Assembly: GCF_040081925.1 (NCBI RefSeq)
Contig: NZ_JBEBMF010000001.1
Coordinates: 1,364,001-1,428,000 of the forward strand
Direction of reading: 5' to 3'
Source of the DNA: Mesorhizobium_K quangtriensis
Lineage (GTDB): Bacteria > Pseudomonadota > Alphaproteobacteria > Rhizobiales > Rhizobiaceae
Length of the DNA: 64,000 bases
Of the stretch, positions 17,036 to 24,739 are shown piece by piece. Both the position numbers and the translations under genes were made by a program. The notes under the pieces were generated by a model. That model made no database searches. It was not told the DNA's origin and saw nothing but the letters and a program-made list of their open reading frames with translations. Numbering within the stretch: position 1 is the first letter of the stretch; each line of letters opens with the position of its first letter.

Positions 17036-17059
17036 AAGCCGCCGCTCAGGCGGCTTTTT
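17036..17059 (+). terminator. Rho-independent terminator of the F0 operon
   Basis: AAGCCGCC (17036-17043) and GGCGGCTT (17049-17056) form an 8-base-pair stem with a 5-base loop, followed by T residues. The stop codon of the converging rnhB gene (17046-17048) lies in the loop. On the other strand the stem follows an A-rich run, so it could also serve rnhB. Confidence 0.8.
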
Positions 17060-17762
17060 CGTTTCCGCTGTCCAGTTCGAGCAGATCAAGCTCGACTTCC
17101 TGCGTCACCTCGACGAGGCGGAACGGCGCGAACGACATGCGGTGCAGCCGCGTGACCGGGCCATGGACCTCAATCGCCGTGCGGTGCCGTTCGGTCGCAT
17201 AGCCCATGTGGACTTCCAACCCGTAGCGCCCGTCGGCCTGTCCGCAACCCTGCATCATCCGGTCGCGCGTCACCTTGGCGACAATGGAAGCCGCCGCGAT
17301 CGATTGCGAGCGCTGGTCGCCCTTGATCAGCGCCTTGCAATCGCATGGGAGGCCGGGCGGCACGTCGCGCCCATCCGCAAGCGCCATCAGCGGCGTGACG
17401 GGCAACGCTGCAAGCGCCCGGCGCATAGCTTCGAGGCTGGCCCGAAGGATGTTGATGCGGTCGATGCCCTCGGCGCAGACCGACGAGACGCCGACGCCAA
17501 GCGCTGTCTTCAGGATCGCCTCGAACAACTCCTCGCGCTGCGCAGCCGTTAGCCTCTTCGAATCATCCAGCCCTTTTGGGATGCGCTTCGGGTTGAGCAC
17601 GACGGCCGCCGCCACGACCGGGCCGGCCAGCGGTCCGCGTCCGGCTTCGTCCAGCCCGGCGACGGGCCACAAGCCATCCTTGATCGCCTTCTTCTCGAAG
17701 GAGAAATCCGGCTTCTGGACCAGATCGAAGAGGGGCGGAGAATCGGGGCGTTGACGAGCCAT
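17046..17762 (-). CDS. rnhB: Ribonuclease HII
   Basis: RNase HII removes RNA from RNA-DNA hybrids and single ribonucleotides from DNA. The 238-residue product shows the catalytic start GLDEAGRGPLAGPVVAAAV (D and E of the DEG motif) and DSKRLTAAQRE. A third acidic block sits in MALADGRDVPPG. The conserved IKGDQRSQSIAAASIVAKV follows. The ATG at 17762 gives the usual short N-terminal tail. The gene converges on atpF, and its last codons form part of the atp terminator stem. Confidence 0.95.
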   Translation of the reverse strand: MARQRPDSPPLFDLVQKPDFSFEKKAIKDGLWPVAGLDEAGRGPLAGPVVAAAVVLNPKRIPKGLDDSKRLTAAQREELFEAILKTALGVGVSSVCAEGIDRINILRASLEAMRRALAALPVTPLMALADGRDVPPGLPCDCKALIKGDQRSQSIAAASIVAKVTRDRMMQGCGQADGRYGLEVHMGYATERHRTAIEVHGPVTRLHRMSFAPFRLVEVTQEVELDLLELDSGNEKAA

Positions 17763-17885
17763 GTTGCGGTAATGCTCGCATCGCTCCCGATTCTCCGCAA
17801 GGCCTGCCGTCCGCCGGGGAAGCGGGTTTGGCAAGCGACCGTCCAAGGCCGGGGGCGGGGCCGGACGGGTTCGTTTCGCCTGGAG

Positions 17886-19091
17886 TCAGAGCAGCATGAG
17901 CTGCTCATTCCTCTTCGGCGTGGTTTCAAAAAGATCGGTGCGCAGCGACGTGCGCCGTGCGTTCAGCCCGAGCCGGCGGGCGGCGATCTCGAAGCGTCGG
18001 CCGATCTGCCAGGCGTAGGGCCCGGTGCCGCGCATGCGCTTGCCCCATTCCGAATCGTAGTCCTTGCCGTCGCGCATCGAGCGGATGAGCGACATGACGT
18101 GCCGGTAGCGATCCGGATAATGCCTGAGCAGCCAGTCCTTGAAGATCGGGCTGACCTCCAGTGGCAGGCGCAGCAACACATAGCCTGCGTCCTGCGCGCC
18201 GGCGGCCTTCGCCGCATCGAGAATGCGCTCGATCTCGGAGTCGGTGAGCCCCGGCAGGATCGGCGCCACCATCACCGAGGTCGGGATGCCCGCATCGCTC
18301 AACTGCCTGATCGCTTCCAGCCGTTTGGTCGGCGTCGAGGCACGTGGCTCCATCGTCCGCGCCAGCATGCGGTCGAGCGTCGTCACCGACAGCGCCACCT
18401 TTGCGAGGCCGCGTTCGGCCATGCCGGACAGGATGTCGATATCGCGCGTCACCAGCGCCGACTTCGTCACGATGCCGACCGGATGGTTGCGCGCGTCCAG
18501 CACCTCGAGAATCTCGCGCATGATGCGCCACTGCTTCTCGATCGGCTGGTACGGATCGGTGTTGGTGCCGATAGCGATCGTGCGTGGCTGGTAGCCCTCC
18601 TTCGACAGCTCCTTGTCGAGCAGCTTTGCGGCGTCCGGCTTGGCGAAGAGCTTCGATTCGAAATCCAGCCCCGGCGACAGACCCATGTAGCTATGCGTCG
18701 GCCGCGCGAAACAATAGACGCAGCCATGCTCGCAGCCGCGATAGGGATTGATCGACCGGTCGAAGGAAATGTCGGGCGAATCGTTGCGCGTTATGATCGT
18801 GCGCGGCTTCTCCACCTGCACCTCGGTCTTGAATGGCGCCAGGTCTTCCAGCGATTCCCAGCCGTCGTCGAAGACATGGCGCGTAACAGGCTCGAAGCGG
18901 CCGGTAGGGTTGATACTGGCCGACCGGCCCCGGTTGCGATCGGGCCTGACCCTGATGCCGCTTTCCTCGATCATGGCGTTCGCCATCTCGGCTCTCCCGC
19001 TGCTGAAAGCAGCAATGTCGGCGCGCACGATCTGTTCCATCTTGGCGCGTTCCCAAGGGGTTTCGGAAGCGGGGCGAATCGTCGTTCTCAT
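17886..19091 (-). CDS. PA0069-type radical SAM protein (SplB-like)
   Basis: A 401-residue protein with a radical SAM domain whose cluster-binding cysteines are in CEHGCVYC (CX3CX2C, near residue 109). It also carries the PA0069-family features SINPYRGCEH, YSxMGLSPGLDFESK-like sequence and AIGTNTDPYQPIEK. The fold is related to spore photoproduct lyase, but the substrate of this group is unknown to me. The ATG at 19091 is used. Adjacent upstream DNA holds the start of a glycosyltransferase gene on the other strand, so the two share a short divergent promoter region. Confidence 0.88.
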   Translation of the reverse strand: MRTTIRPASETPWERAKMEQIVRADIAAFSSGRAEMANAMIEESGIRVRPDRNRGRSASINPTGRFEPVTRHVFDDGWESLEDLAPFKTEVQVEKPRTIITRNDSPDISFDRSINPYRGCEHGCVYCFARPTHSYMGLSPGLDFESKLFAKPDAAKLLDKELSKEGYQPRTIAIGTNTDPYQPIEKQWRIMREILEVLDARNHPVGIVTKSALVTRDIDILSGMAERGLAKVALSVTTLDRMLARTMEPRASTPTKRLEAIRQLSDAGIPTSVMVAPILPGLTDSEIERILDAAKAAGAQDAGYVLLRLPLEVSPIFKDWLLRHYPDRYRHVMSLIRSMRDGKDYDSEWGKRMRGTGPYAWQIGRRFEIAARRLGLNARRTSLRTDLFETTPKRNEQLMLL

Positions 19092-19192
19092 GAAATTATT
19101 CCTATTTCTGAAATAAGAACAAATCAAGAACTTTCTGATCCTTGGTTGCCGAACTGGCATCTGCCGGGGCTTTCGGTTATTGCGGCTGTGGG

Positions 19193-19702
19193 ATGCTGAC
19201 CGTTCTGATCGAAACGAAGAACGACGAAGAGGGGCTTGCGCGAACTCTGGCTTCGCTGATCGGCGGGGCAGTGGAGGGCGTCGTGCGAGAGGTCATCGTC
19301 TGCGACCGCGGCTCGACCGACCAGACGCACTACGTCGCCGAACACGCCGGCTGCACCTATCTCGCCACGGGCGGCATCGCAGCCGGCATAAGGCAGGCGA
19401 AAGGCGAGTGGCTGCTGCTGCTCGAGCCCGGCGCACGTCTTTCGGAAGACTGGTCGGACTCGGTCGTGATGCATGTGGCGAAATCGACGATGCCGGCCCG
19501 CTTCTCCCGCGCCAAGGGCAGCCGCAGGCCGTTTTTCGTCCGCGCGTTCTCGCGGCCGAGGGCTTTGGCCGAAGGCCTTGTCATCACCAAGCGTCAGGCC
19601 ACGTCCCTGTCGCGGACTGCCACAAGCGCGGAAGCGGTTGCGCGGGGGCTGGCGTCGCGCCGACTCGAAGGCGAAATCGTCGTCGCGCCCAAAAAGACGT
19701 AG
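19193..19702 (+). CDS. Small family 2 glycosyltransferase-like protein
   Basis: A 169-residue protein with the start of a GT-A fold: LTVLIETKNDEEGLARTLASL, then VIVCDRGSTDQT (acidic sugar-nucleotide site), then AKGEWLLLLEPGARL. It is shorter than full GT2 enzymes and lacks an evident catalytic QxxRW region, so it may be a reduced or non-catalytic member. The ATG at 19193 is chosen because homology begins there. It converges with moaB, with 3 bases between the stops. Confidence 0.75.
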   Translation: MLTVLIETKNDEEGLARTLASLIGGAVEGVVREVIVCDRGSTDQTHYVAEHAGCTYLATGGIAAGIRQAKGEWLLLLEPGARLSEDWSDSVVMHVAKSTMPARFSRAKGSRRPFFVRAFSRPRALAEGLVITKRQATSLSRTATSAEAVARGLASRRLEGEIVVAPKKT

Positions 19703-19705
19703 ACG

Positions 19706-20251
19706 TCAGCCCCTGCGCTTCAGGTGCTCATCCAGCCGCGGCATGATTTCCACGAAGTTGCAGGGCATGTGCCGGTAGTCTAGCTGCGCCTTCAATATGC
19801 CATCCCAGGCGTCCTTGCAGGCTCCAGGTGAGCCCGGCAGGACGAAGACGAAGGTGGCGTTGACGACGCCGCCGGTGGCGCGGCTCTGGATCGTCGAAAC
19901 GCCGATCTTGTCGTAGGAGATGCGGTGGAAGACGGCTGAAAACCCTTCCATGCGCTTCTCGAAGATCGGCTCAAGCGCCTCGGGCGTCACGTCGCGTCCC
20001 GTAAAGCCCGTGCCGCCCGTGGTGATGACGACATCGATGCGCTCATCCCGCGACCAGCCAAGCACCTTTTCGCGGATCAGTTCGGCATCGTCGGTTACGA
20101 TGGCTCGGTCGATCAATTCATGGCCAGCGTCTGAGATACGATCGGCGAGCGTCTGCCCCGATTTGTCCTCTGCGAGGCTGCGCGTATCCGAGACGGTCAG
20201 AACCGCGATGCCGAGCGCAATGAAGGGACGGCTTTCATCAATCCTGCTCAT
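19706..20251 (-). CDS. moaB: Molybdenum cofactor biosynthesis protein B
   Basis: A 181-residue MoaB/Mog family protein that adenylylates or handles molybdopterin. It shows IAVLTVSDTRSLAEDKSGQTL at the N-terminus and the signature VVITTGGTGFTGRDVTPEAL (near residue 73). FVFVLPGSPGACKDAWDGI near the C-terminus completes the pterin-binding fold. The ATG at 20251 has GGAGG six bases upstream. It overlaps the 3' end of ispE by 14 bases, so it is translated in the same operon. Confidence 0.93.
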   Translation of the reverse strand: MSRIDESRPFIALGIAVLTVSDTRSLAEDKSGQTLADRISDAGHELIDRAIVTDDAELIREKVLGWSRDERIDVVITTGGTGFTGRDVTPEALEPIFEKRMEGFSAVFHRISYDKIGVSTIQSRATGGVVNATFVFVLPGSPGACKDAWDGILKAQLDYRHMPCNFVEIMPRLDEHLKRRG

Positions 20252-21140
20252 GCGCATCCTCCGAAGGCATCGTGCGGGTCGCGGCAACAAACCAGTCCGG
20301 GTGCCGCTTGCGGATCACGGCGGCGGCGCGCTTCGCCACATTGCCCGTCTCGAACAATCCGAAGCAGGTCGCGCCGGAGCCGGACATGCGCGCAAAGCCG
20401 GCGTCGGCATTTTCCAGCGCGCGCTTCGCAGCGCCGATTGCCGGCTCGATGGACAATGCAGCTTCCTCGAGGTCGTTGCGGGTCATTTCCAGCCAGTTGC
20501 GCAGCGTATGAAAATCGATGCGCGTCGGGAGGGCGGGCAAGGCTTCATTGTCGCGCCGCTTCAGCGCCGAGAAAACGGCAGGCGTCGAGACCGCCACGCC
20601 CGGATTGACCAGAACCAGCCCTAGAGACGGAAAGCCCGCAACCGGCGAAAGCTGTTCCCCGGTGCCACGCGCGATCAGCGGTTTGGCTTCGATGCACATC
20701 GGCAGGTCGGCCCCAAGTGCGGCCCCGATCGCCGACAATCGCTCGTTACCGGCGTCGAGCTCCCAAAGCTTCGCCAGCCCGCGCAGAGTCGCTGCCGCAT
20801 CGCTGGAGCCGCCACCGATGCCGGAGGCAGGCGGCAGGTTTTTCTGCAGCATGATGGAGACACGGGCGGAAGCGTGCGGCAGCGCGGCGCGCAGGGCATC
20901 ACGCGCCCCGACGACAAGGTTCGTCTCGTCCGTGGGCACGCCCTCAGCGAAAGGACCGGACACGACAAAGGAATCCTCATCGGCTTCCTCGATCTCGATC
21001 CGGTCACCGAAGCGGGTGAAAACGGCAAGGCTTTCGAGCAGGTGATAGCCGTCGTCGCGCCGGCCCACCACATGCAGCGCGAGGTTGACCTTGGCCGGCG
21101 CGAATTCGACGCGCGGCAACGCTTCCTGCAAGACGTCCAA
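20238..21140 (-). CDS. ispE: 4-diphosphocytidyl-2-C-methyl-D-erythritol kinase
   Basis: IspE phosphorylates CDP-methylerythritol in the MEP isoprenoid pathway. The 300-residue GHMP kinase shows APAKVNLALHVVGRRDDGYH at the N-terminus and the ATP loop LPPASGIGGGSSDAAA (near residue 104). A third GHMP motif, FARMSGSGATCFGLF, lies near the C-terminus. The window also contains the polyprenyl synthase and the start of dxs, other isoprenoid genes. It is followed by moaB in the same direction. Confidence 0.95.
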   Translation of the reverse strand: MDVLQEALPRVEFAPAKVNLALHVVGRRDDGYHLLESLAVFTRFGDRIEIEEADEDSFVVSGPFAEGVPTDETNLVVGARDALRAALPHASARVSIMLQKNLPPASGIGGGSSDAAATLRGLAKLWELDAGNERLSAIGAALGADLPMCIEAKPLIARGTGEQLSPVAGFPSLGLVLVNPGVAVSTPAVFSALKRRDNEALPALPTRIDFHTLRNWLEMTRNDLEEAALSIEPAIGAAKRALENADAGFARMSGSGATCFGLFETGNVAKRAAAVIRKRHPDWFVAATRTMPSEDAHEQD

Positions 21141-21151
21141 CTGGATCAGGC

Positions 21152-21337
21152 TCAGTCTTTCGCCAAACGGTATTCGCCAGTCTTGGGATCCTTGACCAGG
21201 GTTCCGTTGGCGCCGGTCGACGCCTGCTTTTCGGCCCGGCGCACTTTCGCGGTCACACGATCGGCCTCACGGACGAAGGAGCGGTAGCCGACATAGGCGG
21301 CAAGGCCAACCAGTGCGAAGAAGATGATCTGCGGCAT
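21152..21337 (-). CDS. Small single-pass membrane protein, unknown function
   Basis: A 61-residue protein starting MPQIIFFALVGLAAYVGYRS, one N-terminal transmembrane helix with a charged cytoplasmic tail ending LVKDPKTGEYRLAKD. The ATG at 21337 has GGAAGGATTCGAC-type purines upstream. It sits between an S49 peptidase gene and ispE, all on the same strand, so it is probably co-transcribed. I do not recognise a characterised homologue. The tail pattern (KDPxTGEYRL) is seen in similar small rhizobial proteins. Confidence 0.75.
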   Translation of the reverse strand: MPQIIFFALVGLAAYVGYRSFVREADRVTAKVRRAEKQASTGANGTLVKDPKTGEYRLAKD

Positions 21338-21420
21338 GCGTCGAATCCTTCCCTCAAAGGCCGGCGTTTTTATGGCGGCGGGGGGGGCTACCGACATCAT
21401 AGCGGCCCCGCGCGCGAAAT

Positions 21421-22281
21421 TCAAAGTCCGAAACGCGACCACAGCGCGCGTTCCTCGGCGGCGTCGAGAACGCCATGGGTCGCGTCGGCCGCGAGGTCGG
21501 CGGCCGAGCGGCTGCCGAAGAAGCCCAGCCTGCGTGCGAAAAAACCGCGCGGCGGCGAAACCAGCGCCAGCCGGGTTTTGGGCCCGTAGCGGTCCTTCAG
21601 CACCTGCCGCATGTCGCCCAGCGCATCGACCAGCCCGAGTTCGAGACCCTTCTTTCCGGTCCAGAACAGTCCGGTGAAGAGATCGGGATCGTCCTTCAAT
21701 TTGGTGCCGCGTCGCTGCTTGACCAGATCGATGAAGGTTTCGTGGACTTCAAGCTGCAGCGCCTTCAGCCGCTCTATGTCCTCCTTCTTTTCCGGCCGGA
21801 ATGGGTCAAGCACGGCCTTGTTCTTGCCGGCGGTATGGACGCGCCGCTCCACGCCGATCTTCTTCAGAAGCTCGGGAAACCCGAAAGATGCAGACACCAC
21901 ACCGATCGAACCGACGATCGAGGAGGGGTCGGCGATTATCTCGTCGCCGGCCACCGCGATCATGTAGCCTCCCGAGGCCGCCACGTCCTCGACGAAGACC
22001 AGCACCTTCTTCTTCTTCTCGACCGAAAGGTCGCGGATGCGCTTGAAGATCAGTCGCGACTGTACAGGCGAGCCGCCCGGCGAATTGACGGAGATCGCCA
22101 CAGCCGGCGCGCCGGAATAGGCGAAGGCCTTTTCGATGATCCCGGCCGTCGAGGCGAGAGACAGGCTCGGCCGCAACTGGCCGCCGCCCGCCATGATCGC
22201 GCCGTGAAGCCTGATGACGGGGATTGTGACTGCGTCGGAGCGCATGGATTTCGGCAGCAGGCGGTTGAAAAATCGTCTCAC
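21421..22281 (-). CDS. S49 family serine peptidase (SppA/SohB-like)
   Basis: A 286-residue signal-peptide-peptidase-like protease of the short, single-domain type. It shows AISVNSPGGSPVQSRLI, the probable nucleophile in VEDVAASGGYMIAVAGD, and PSSIVGSIGVVSASFGF. This family clears cleaved signal peptides or small membrane peptides. The N-terminus has no clear transmembrane helix, only a basic start (MRRFFNRLLPK), so it may be cytoplasmic or peripheral. The start is a GTG at 22281. Confidence 0.88.
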   Translation of the reverse strand: MRRFFNRLLPKSMRSDAVTIPVIRLHGAIMAGGGQLRPSLSLASTAGIIEKAFAYSGAPAVAISVNSPGGSPVQSRLIFKRIRDLSVEKKKKVLVFVEDVAASGGYMIAVAGDEIIADPSSIVGSIGVVSASFGFPELLKKIGVERRVHTAGKNKAVLDPFRPEKKEDIERLKALQLEVHETFIDLVKQRRGTKLKDDPDLFTGLFWTGKKGLELGLVDALGDMRQVLKDRYGPKTRLALVSPPRGFFARRLGFFGSRSAADLAADATHGVLDAAEERALWSRFGL

Positions 22282-22346
22282 CGAAAGGCGTCTCCGTATG
22301 TCTGGTCAAAAGGCATGTAGGGACAAACCGGCAGCCTGCAATGGCG

Positions 22347-23147
22347 TCAGTCGCCGAAAAGCGAGGCTCTGCCGTTGTTTATGTCGTCCGCCTCGGCCGT
22401 GAAGCGGTCGCTGCCCTCCGCGTGCAGGAAAAGCGGAGGCAGTATGGACAGAGGCCGGTTGCTCCCCCGGATCGCCCTGACGATGATGCGGGTTGCCGCC
22501 TTGTCGGAGCGCGGATGCAGCGCTTTCACCTCCTGCGCACCGAAATAGGGATGCATGCCCGCAAGGATCGGCTGCAGCGATTCCGGCCGTGCGATGACGG
22601 CCACGCCGCCGCCCGGCTTGACGATCCAGCCGGCGGTCCTAAGCCAGGAATCGAAGACGTTGTGGTCGTTCATCACATGGGCGTAACGGCGCAAGGCATC
22701 CGGAGACGCGCGGTCGCCCGGCCTGTTGAACGGCGGGTTCATGATTGCCCAGTCGAAGGAGAAATCGGCAAGCCCCGCAGCCCTTCTGTCGCCGTCGGCA
22801 AGCTGCACATCAGCCTCCAGAACCGAGCCGCGCGACGCCAGACCGGTGTTTTCCGGAAGTGCCAGCGAGCGGCGGGCAAAATCGGCCATTTCAGGCGCGT
22901 TTTCGATCAGCACCACGTTTGCGTCTGGGCAGCGCGATGCGACCGCCAAACCGGCGGCCCCAGCGCCTGCGCCAAGATCGGCAAGCCGTCCCCTGAAACT
23001 GCCAGGGACCGCGGCCGCCAGCATCATCGCGTCTGTGCCGGCCCGATGACCCCGGCGGGAGGGTTGCACGAGATGGAAGTCGCCACGATGGAAGGCGTCG
23101 ACCGTGAAACCGTCGCTTTCTTCCACCGTCTGCTCGGAAGCGGCCAT
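22347..23147 (-). CDS. TrmN6-like N6-adenine methyltransferase
   Basis: A 266-residue SAM-dependent methyltransferase of the YfiC/TrmN6 group, which methylates A37 of tRNA1(Val) in enterobacteria. It has the SAM-binding motif LADLGAGAGAAGLAVA (near residue 56) and the N6-adenine catalytic motif NPPF. The preceding GHRAGTDAMMLAAAV block is typical of the group. The tRNA substrate is inferred from the family. It is 10 bases from the DUF2007 gene on the same strand. Confidence 0.85.
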   Translation of the reverse strand: MAASEQTVEESDGFTVDAFHRGDFHLVQPSRRGHRAGTDAMMLAAAVPGSFRGRLADLGAGAGAAGLAVASRCPDANVVLIENAPEMADFARRSLALPENTGLASRGSVLEADVQLADGDRRAAGLADFSFDWAIMNPPFNRPGDRASPDALRRYAHVMNDHNVFDSWLRTAGWIVKPGGGVAVIARPESLQPILAGMHPYFGAQEVKALHPRSDKAATRIIVRAIRGSNRPLSILPPLFLHAEGSDRFTAEADDINNGRASLFGD

Positions 23148-23157
23148 GGCGGACGGA

Positions 23158-23382
23158 TCAGCCTTTGCGGATTTCGTTGGCTATGCCTGCGTCGGCAAGG
23201 ATCTGCCTGGCTTCTTCGAGATCGTCCTCCAGGACGAGGACGCGACGCGGCAGAATGCCGATAGAGCCGTCAAGGACGCTCATGTTCTGGTCGGCGACGA
23301 GACTTTCGATCCCGGCGTCCTTCAGCAGAGATTCTACGAAGGAGATCACAACTGCGTCATTGGTGCGGATGAGTTCTTTCAT
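23158..23382 (-). CDS. DUF2007 domain protein
   Basis: A 74-residue protein starting MKELIRTNDAVVISFVESLL at the ATG at 23382. It has the ferredoxin-like DUF2007 pattern: an N-terminal strand-helix, then GIESLVADQNMSVLDG and RRVLVLEDDLEEARQIL. Members are called putative signal-transducing proteins, but their role is unknown. It lies just upstream of the TrmN6-like gene and is probably in one transcript with it. Confidence 0.83.
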   Translation of the reverse strand: MKELIRTNDAVVISFVESLLKDAGIESLVADQNMSVLDGSIGILPRRVLVLEDDLEEARQILADAGIANEIRKG

Positions 23383-23552
23383 GCGCCGGAAAATCGCAGG
23401 TTGTCCGCGCAATGTAAACGCAATGACAGTGTGTAGGCGAAAGCCGCGCCAATTCGCCCCTTGCCGTCATGACCCCCGTCGCCCTAGAATCATAAGCCGG
23501 GGCATAGGTCGAAGCCAATTCGACAGCGGACAGACTAGGGACGGAGCTTCTG

Positions 23553-24569
23553 GTGGGCGTAGTAGTCAATCTCGAAGGCAGCAAGCGCGGACAGGCGTCC
23601 ATCGCCGAGCTCATCGCTCTCACCTCGGCAGACATGGGTCGTGTCAACGAACTGATCCTGTCGAAGGCGGGCTCGGACGTCGAGATGATCCCCGAGGTGG
23701 CCAACCACCTGATATCGTCCGGCGGCAAACGCCTGCGACCCATGCTGACGCTGGCGGCAGCCCAGATGTTCGGTTACCGCGGCGAGGGGCACGTCAAGCT
23801 CGCGACTTCGGTCGAGTTCATGCATACGGCGACGCTCCTCCACGACGACGTGGTTGATGAAAGCGACCTGCGCCGTGGCAAGAAGACGGCCCGCATGATC
23901 TGGGGCAACCAGGCGAGCGTTCTGGTCGGCGACTTCCTGCTCGGCCAGGCATTCCGCATGATGGTCGAGGTCGGCTCGCTCGATGCGCTCGATATCCTGT
24001 CCGCAGCCGCTTCGATCATCGCCGAGGGCGAGGTGATGCAGCTCGCCGCCGCCAAGAACCTCGAAACCACCGAGGACGAGCATTTCGCGGTCATCAAGGC
24101 CAAGACGGCGGCGCTGTTTTCCGCCGCGGCCGAGGTCGGCCCGGTCATCGCCGGCGCCTCGCGCAACGACCGCTCGGCTTTGCGCTCCTACGGCATGAAC
24201 CTCGGCCTGGCGTTCCAGCTCATCGACGATGCGCTCGACTATGGTGGCTCCAGCAAGGATCTCGGCAAGAATGTCGGTGACGATTTCCGCGAGGGCAAGG
24301 TGACGCTGCCGGTGATTCTCGCCTACCGCAGGGGAACCGCAGCCGAGCGGAAGTTCTGGAAGGCTGCCATCGAAGAGAATCAGACGGACGACGCGGCGCT
24401 CGAAAAGGCCATCGGCCTTATGAGGAAGCACAGCGCAATCTCCGACACGATCGGCCGCGCCGGCCACTTCGGCGGCATCGCCCGCGATGCGCTCGCCCCG
24501 CTGGACGAGACGCCGCAAAAGGCAGCGCTGCTCGACGTCATCGATTTCTGCATAAGCCGCGTGGCGTAA
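23553..24569 (+). CDS. ispB: Long-chain polyprenyl diphosphate synthase (octaprenyl/decaprenyl type)
   Basis: A 338-residue trans-prenyltransferase that adds isopentenyl units to make the ubiquinone side chain. The first aspartate-rich motif is LLHDDVVDESDLRRG (near residue 96) and the second is LIDDALDYGGSSKDLGKN (near residue 226). The GGKRLRPML block precedes the first motif. Chain length is not readable with certainty, and Rhizobiales usually make decaprenyl (Q10). The start is a GTG at 23553. The window also carries ubiA, the next step in ubiquinone assembly. Confidence 0.92.
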   Translation: MGVVVNLEGSKRGQASIAELIALTSADMGRVNELILSKAGSDVEMIPEVANHLISSGGKRLRPMLTLAAAQMFGYRGEGHVKLATSVEFMHTATLLHDDVVDESDLRRGKKTARMIWGNQASVLVGDFLLGQAFRMMVEVGSLDALDILSAAASIIAEGEVMQLAAAKNLETTEDEHFAVIKAKTAALFSAAAEVGPVIAGASRNDRSALRSYGMNLGLAFQLIDDALDYGGSSKDLGKNVGDDFREGKVTLPVILAYRRGTAAERKFWKAAIEENQTDDAALEKAIGLMRKHSAISDTIGRAGHFGGIARDALAPLDETPQKAALLDVIDFCISRVA

Positions 24570-24657
24570 CCGCGAGTTGGCATTTCGTGCCGAGAGTGAC
24601 CGCTTTGTGAATGCGGGTCGATTGAAGGCAAACCCCAAAAAGGCCATGCTTTGCTGG

Positions 24658-24695
24658 CAGTTCCCGTATAAATTCGCAGTTCCCGTGTAAATTCG
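24658..24695 (+). repeat. Tandem duplication of a 19-base unit upstream of the TPR-LysM gene
   Basis: Two adjacent 19-base units (24658-24676 and 24677-24695) begin CAGTTCCCGT and end TAAATTCG. They differ at one base. They lie about 45 bases before the next gene and may duplicate part of its promoter. Confidence 0.8.
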
Positions 24696-24739
24696 TGGTG
24701 TGCCGCTGGTAGAGCGGCCGGCGTTCGGAAAGGAAGACG

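Noticed and set aside
24691..24735. tRNA-like GC-rich stretch before the TPR-LysM gene
   Set aside because: It cannot be folded into a full cloverleaf with a T-loop GTTCGAAT motif.
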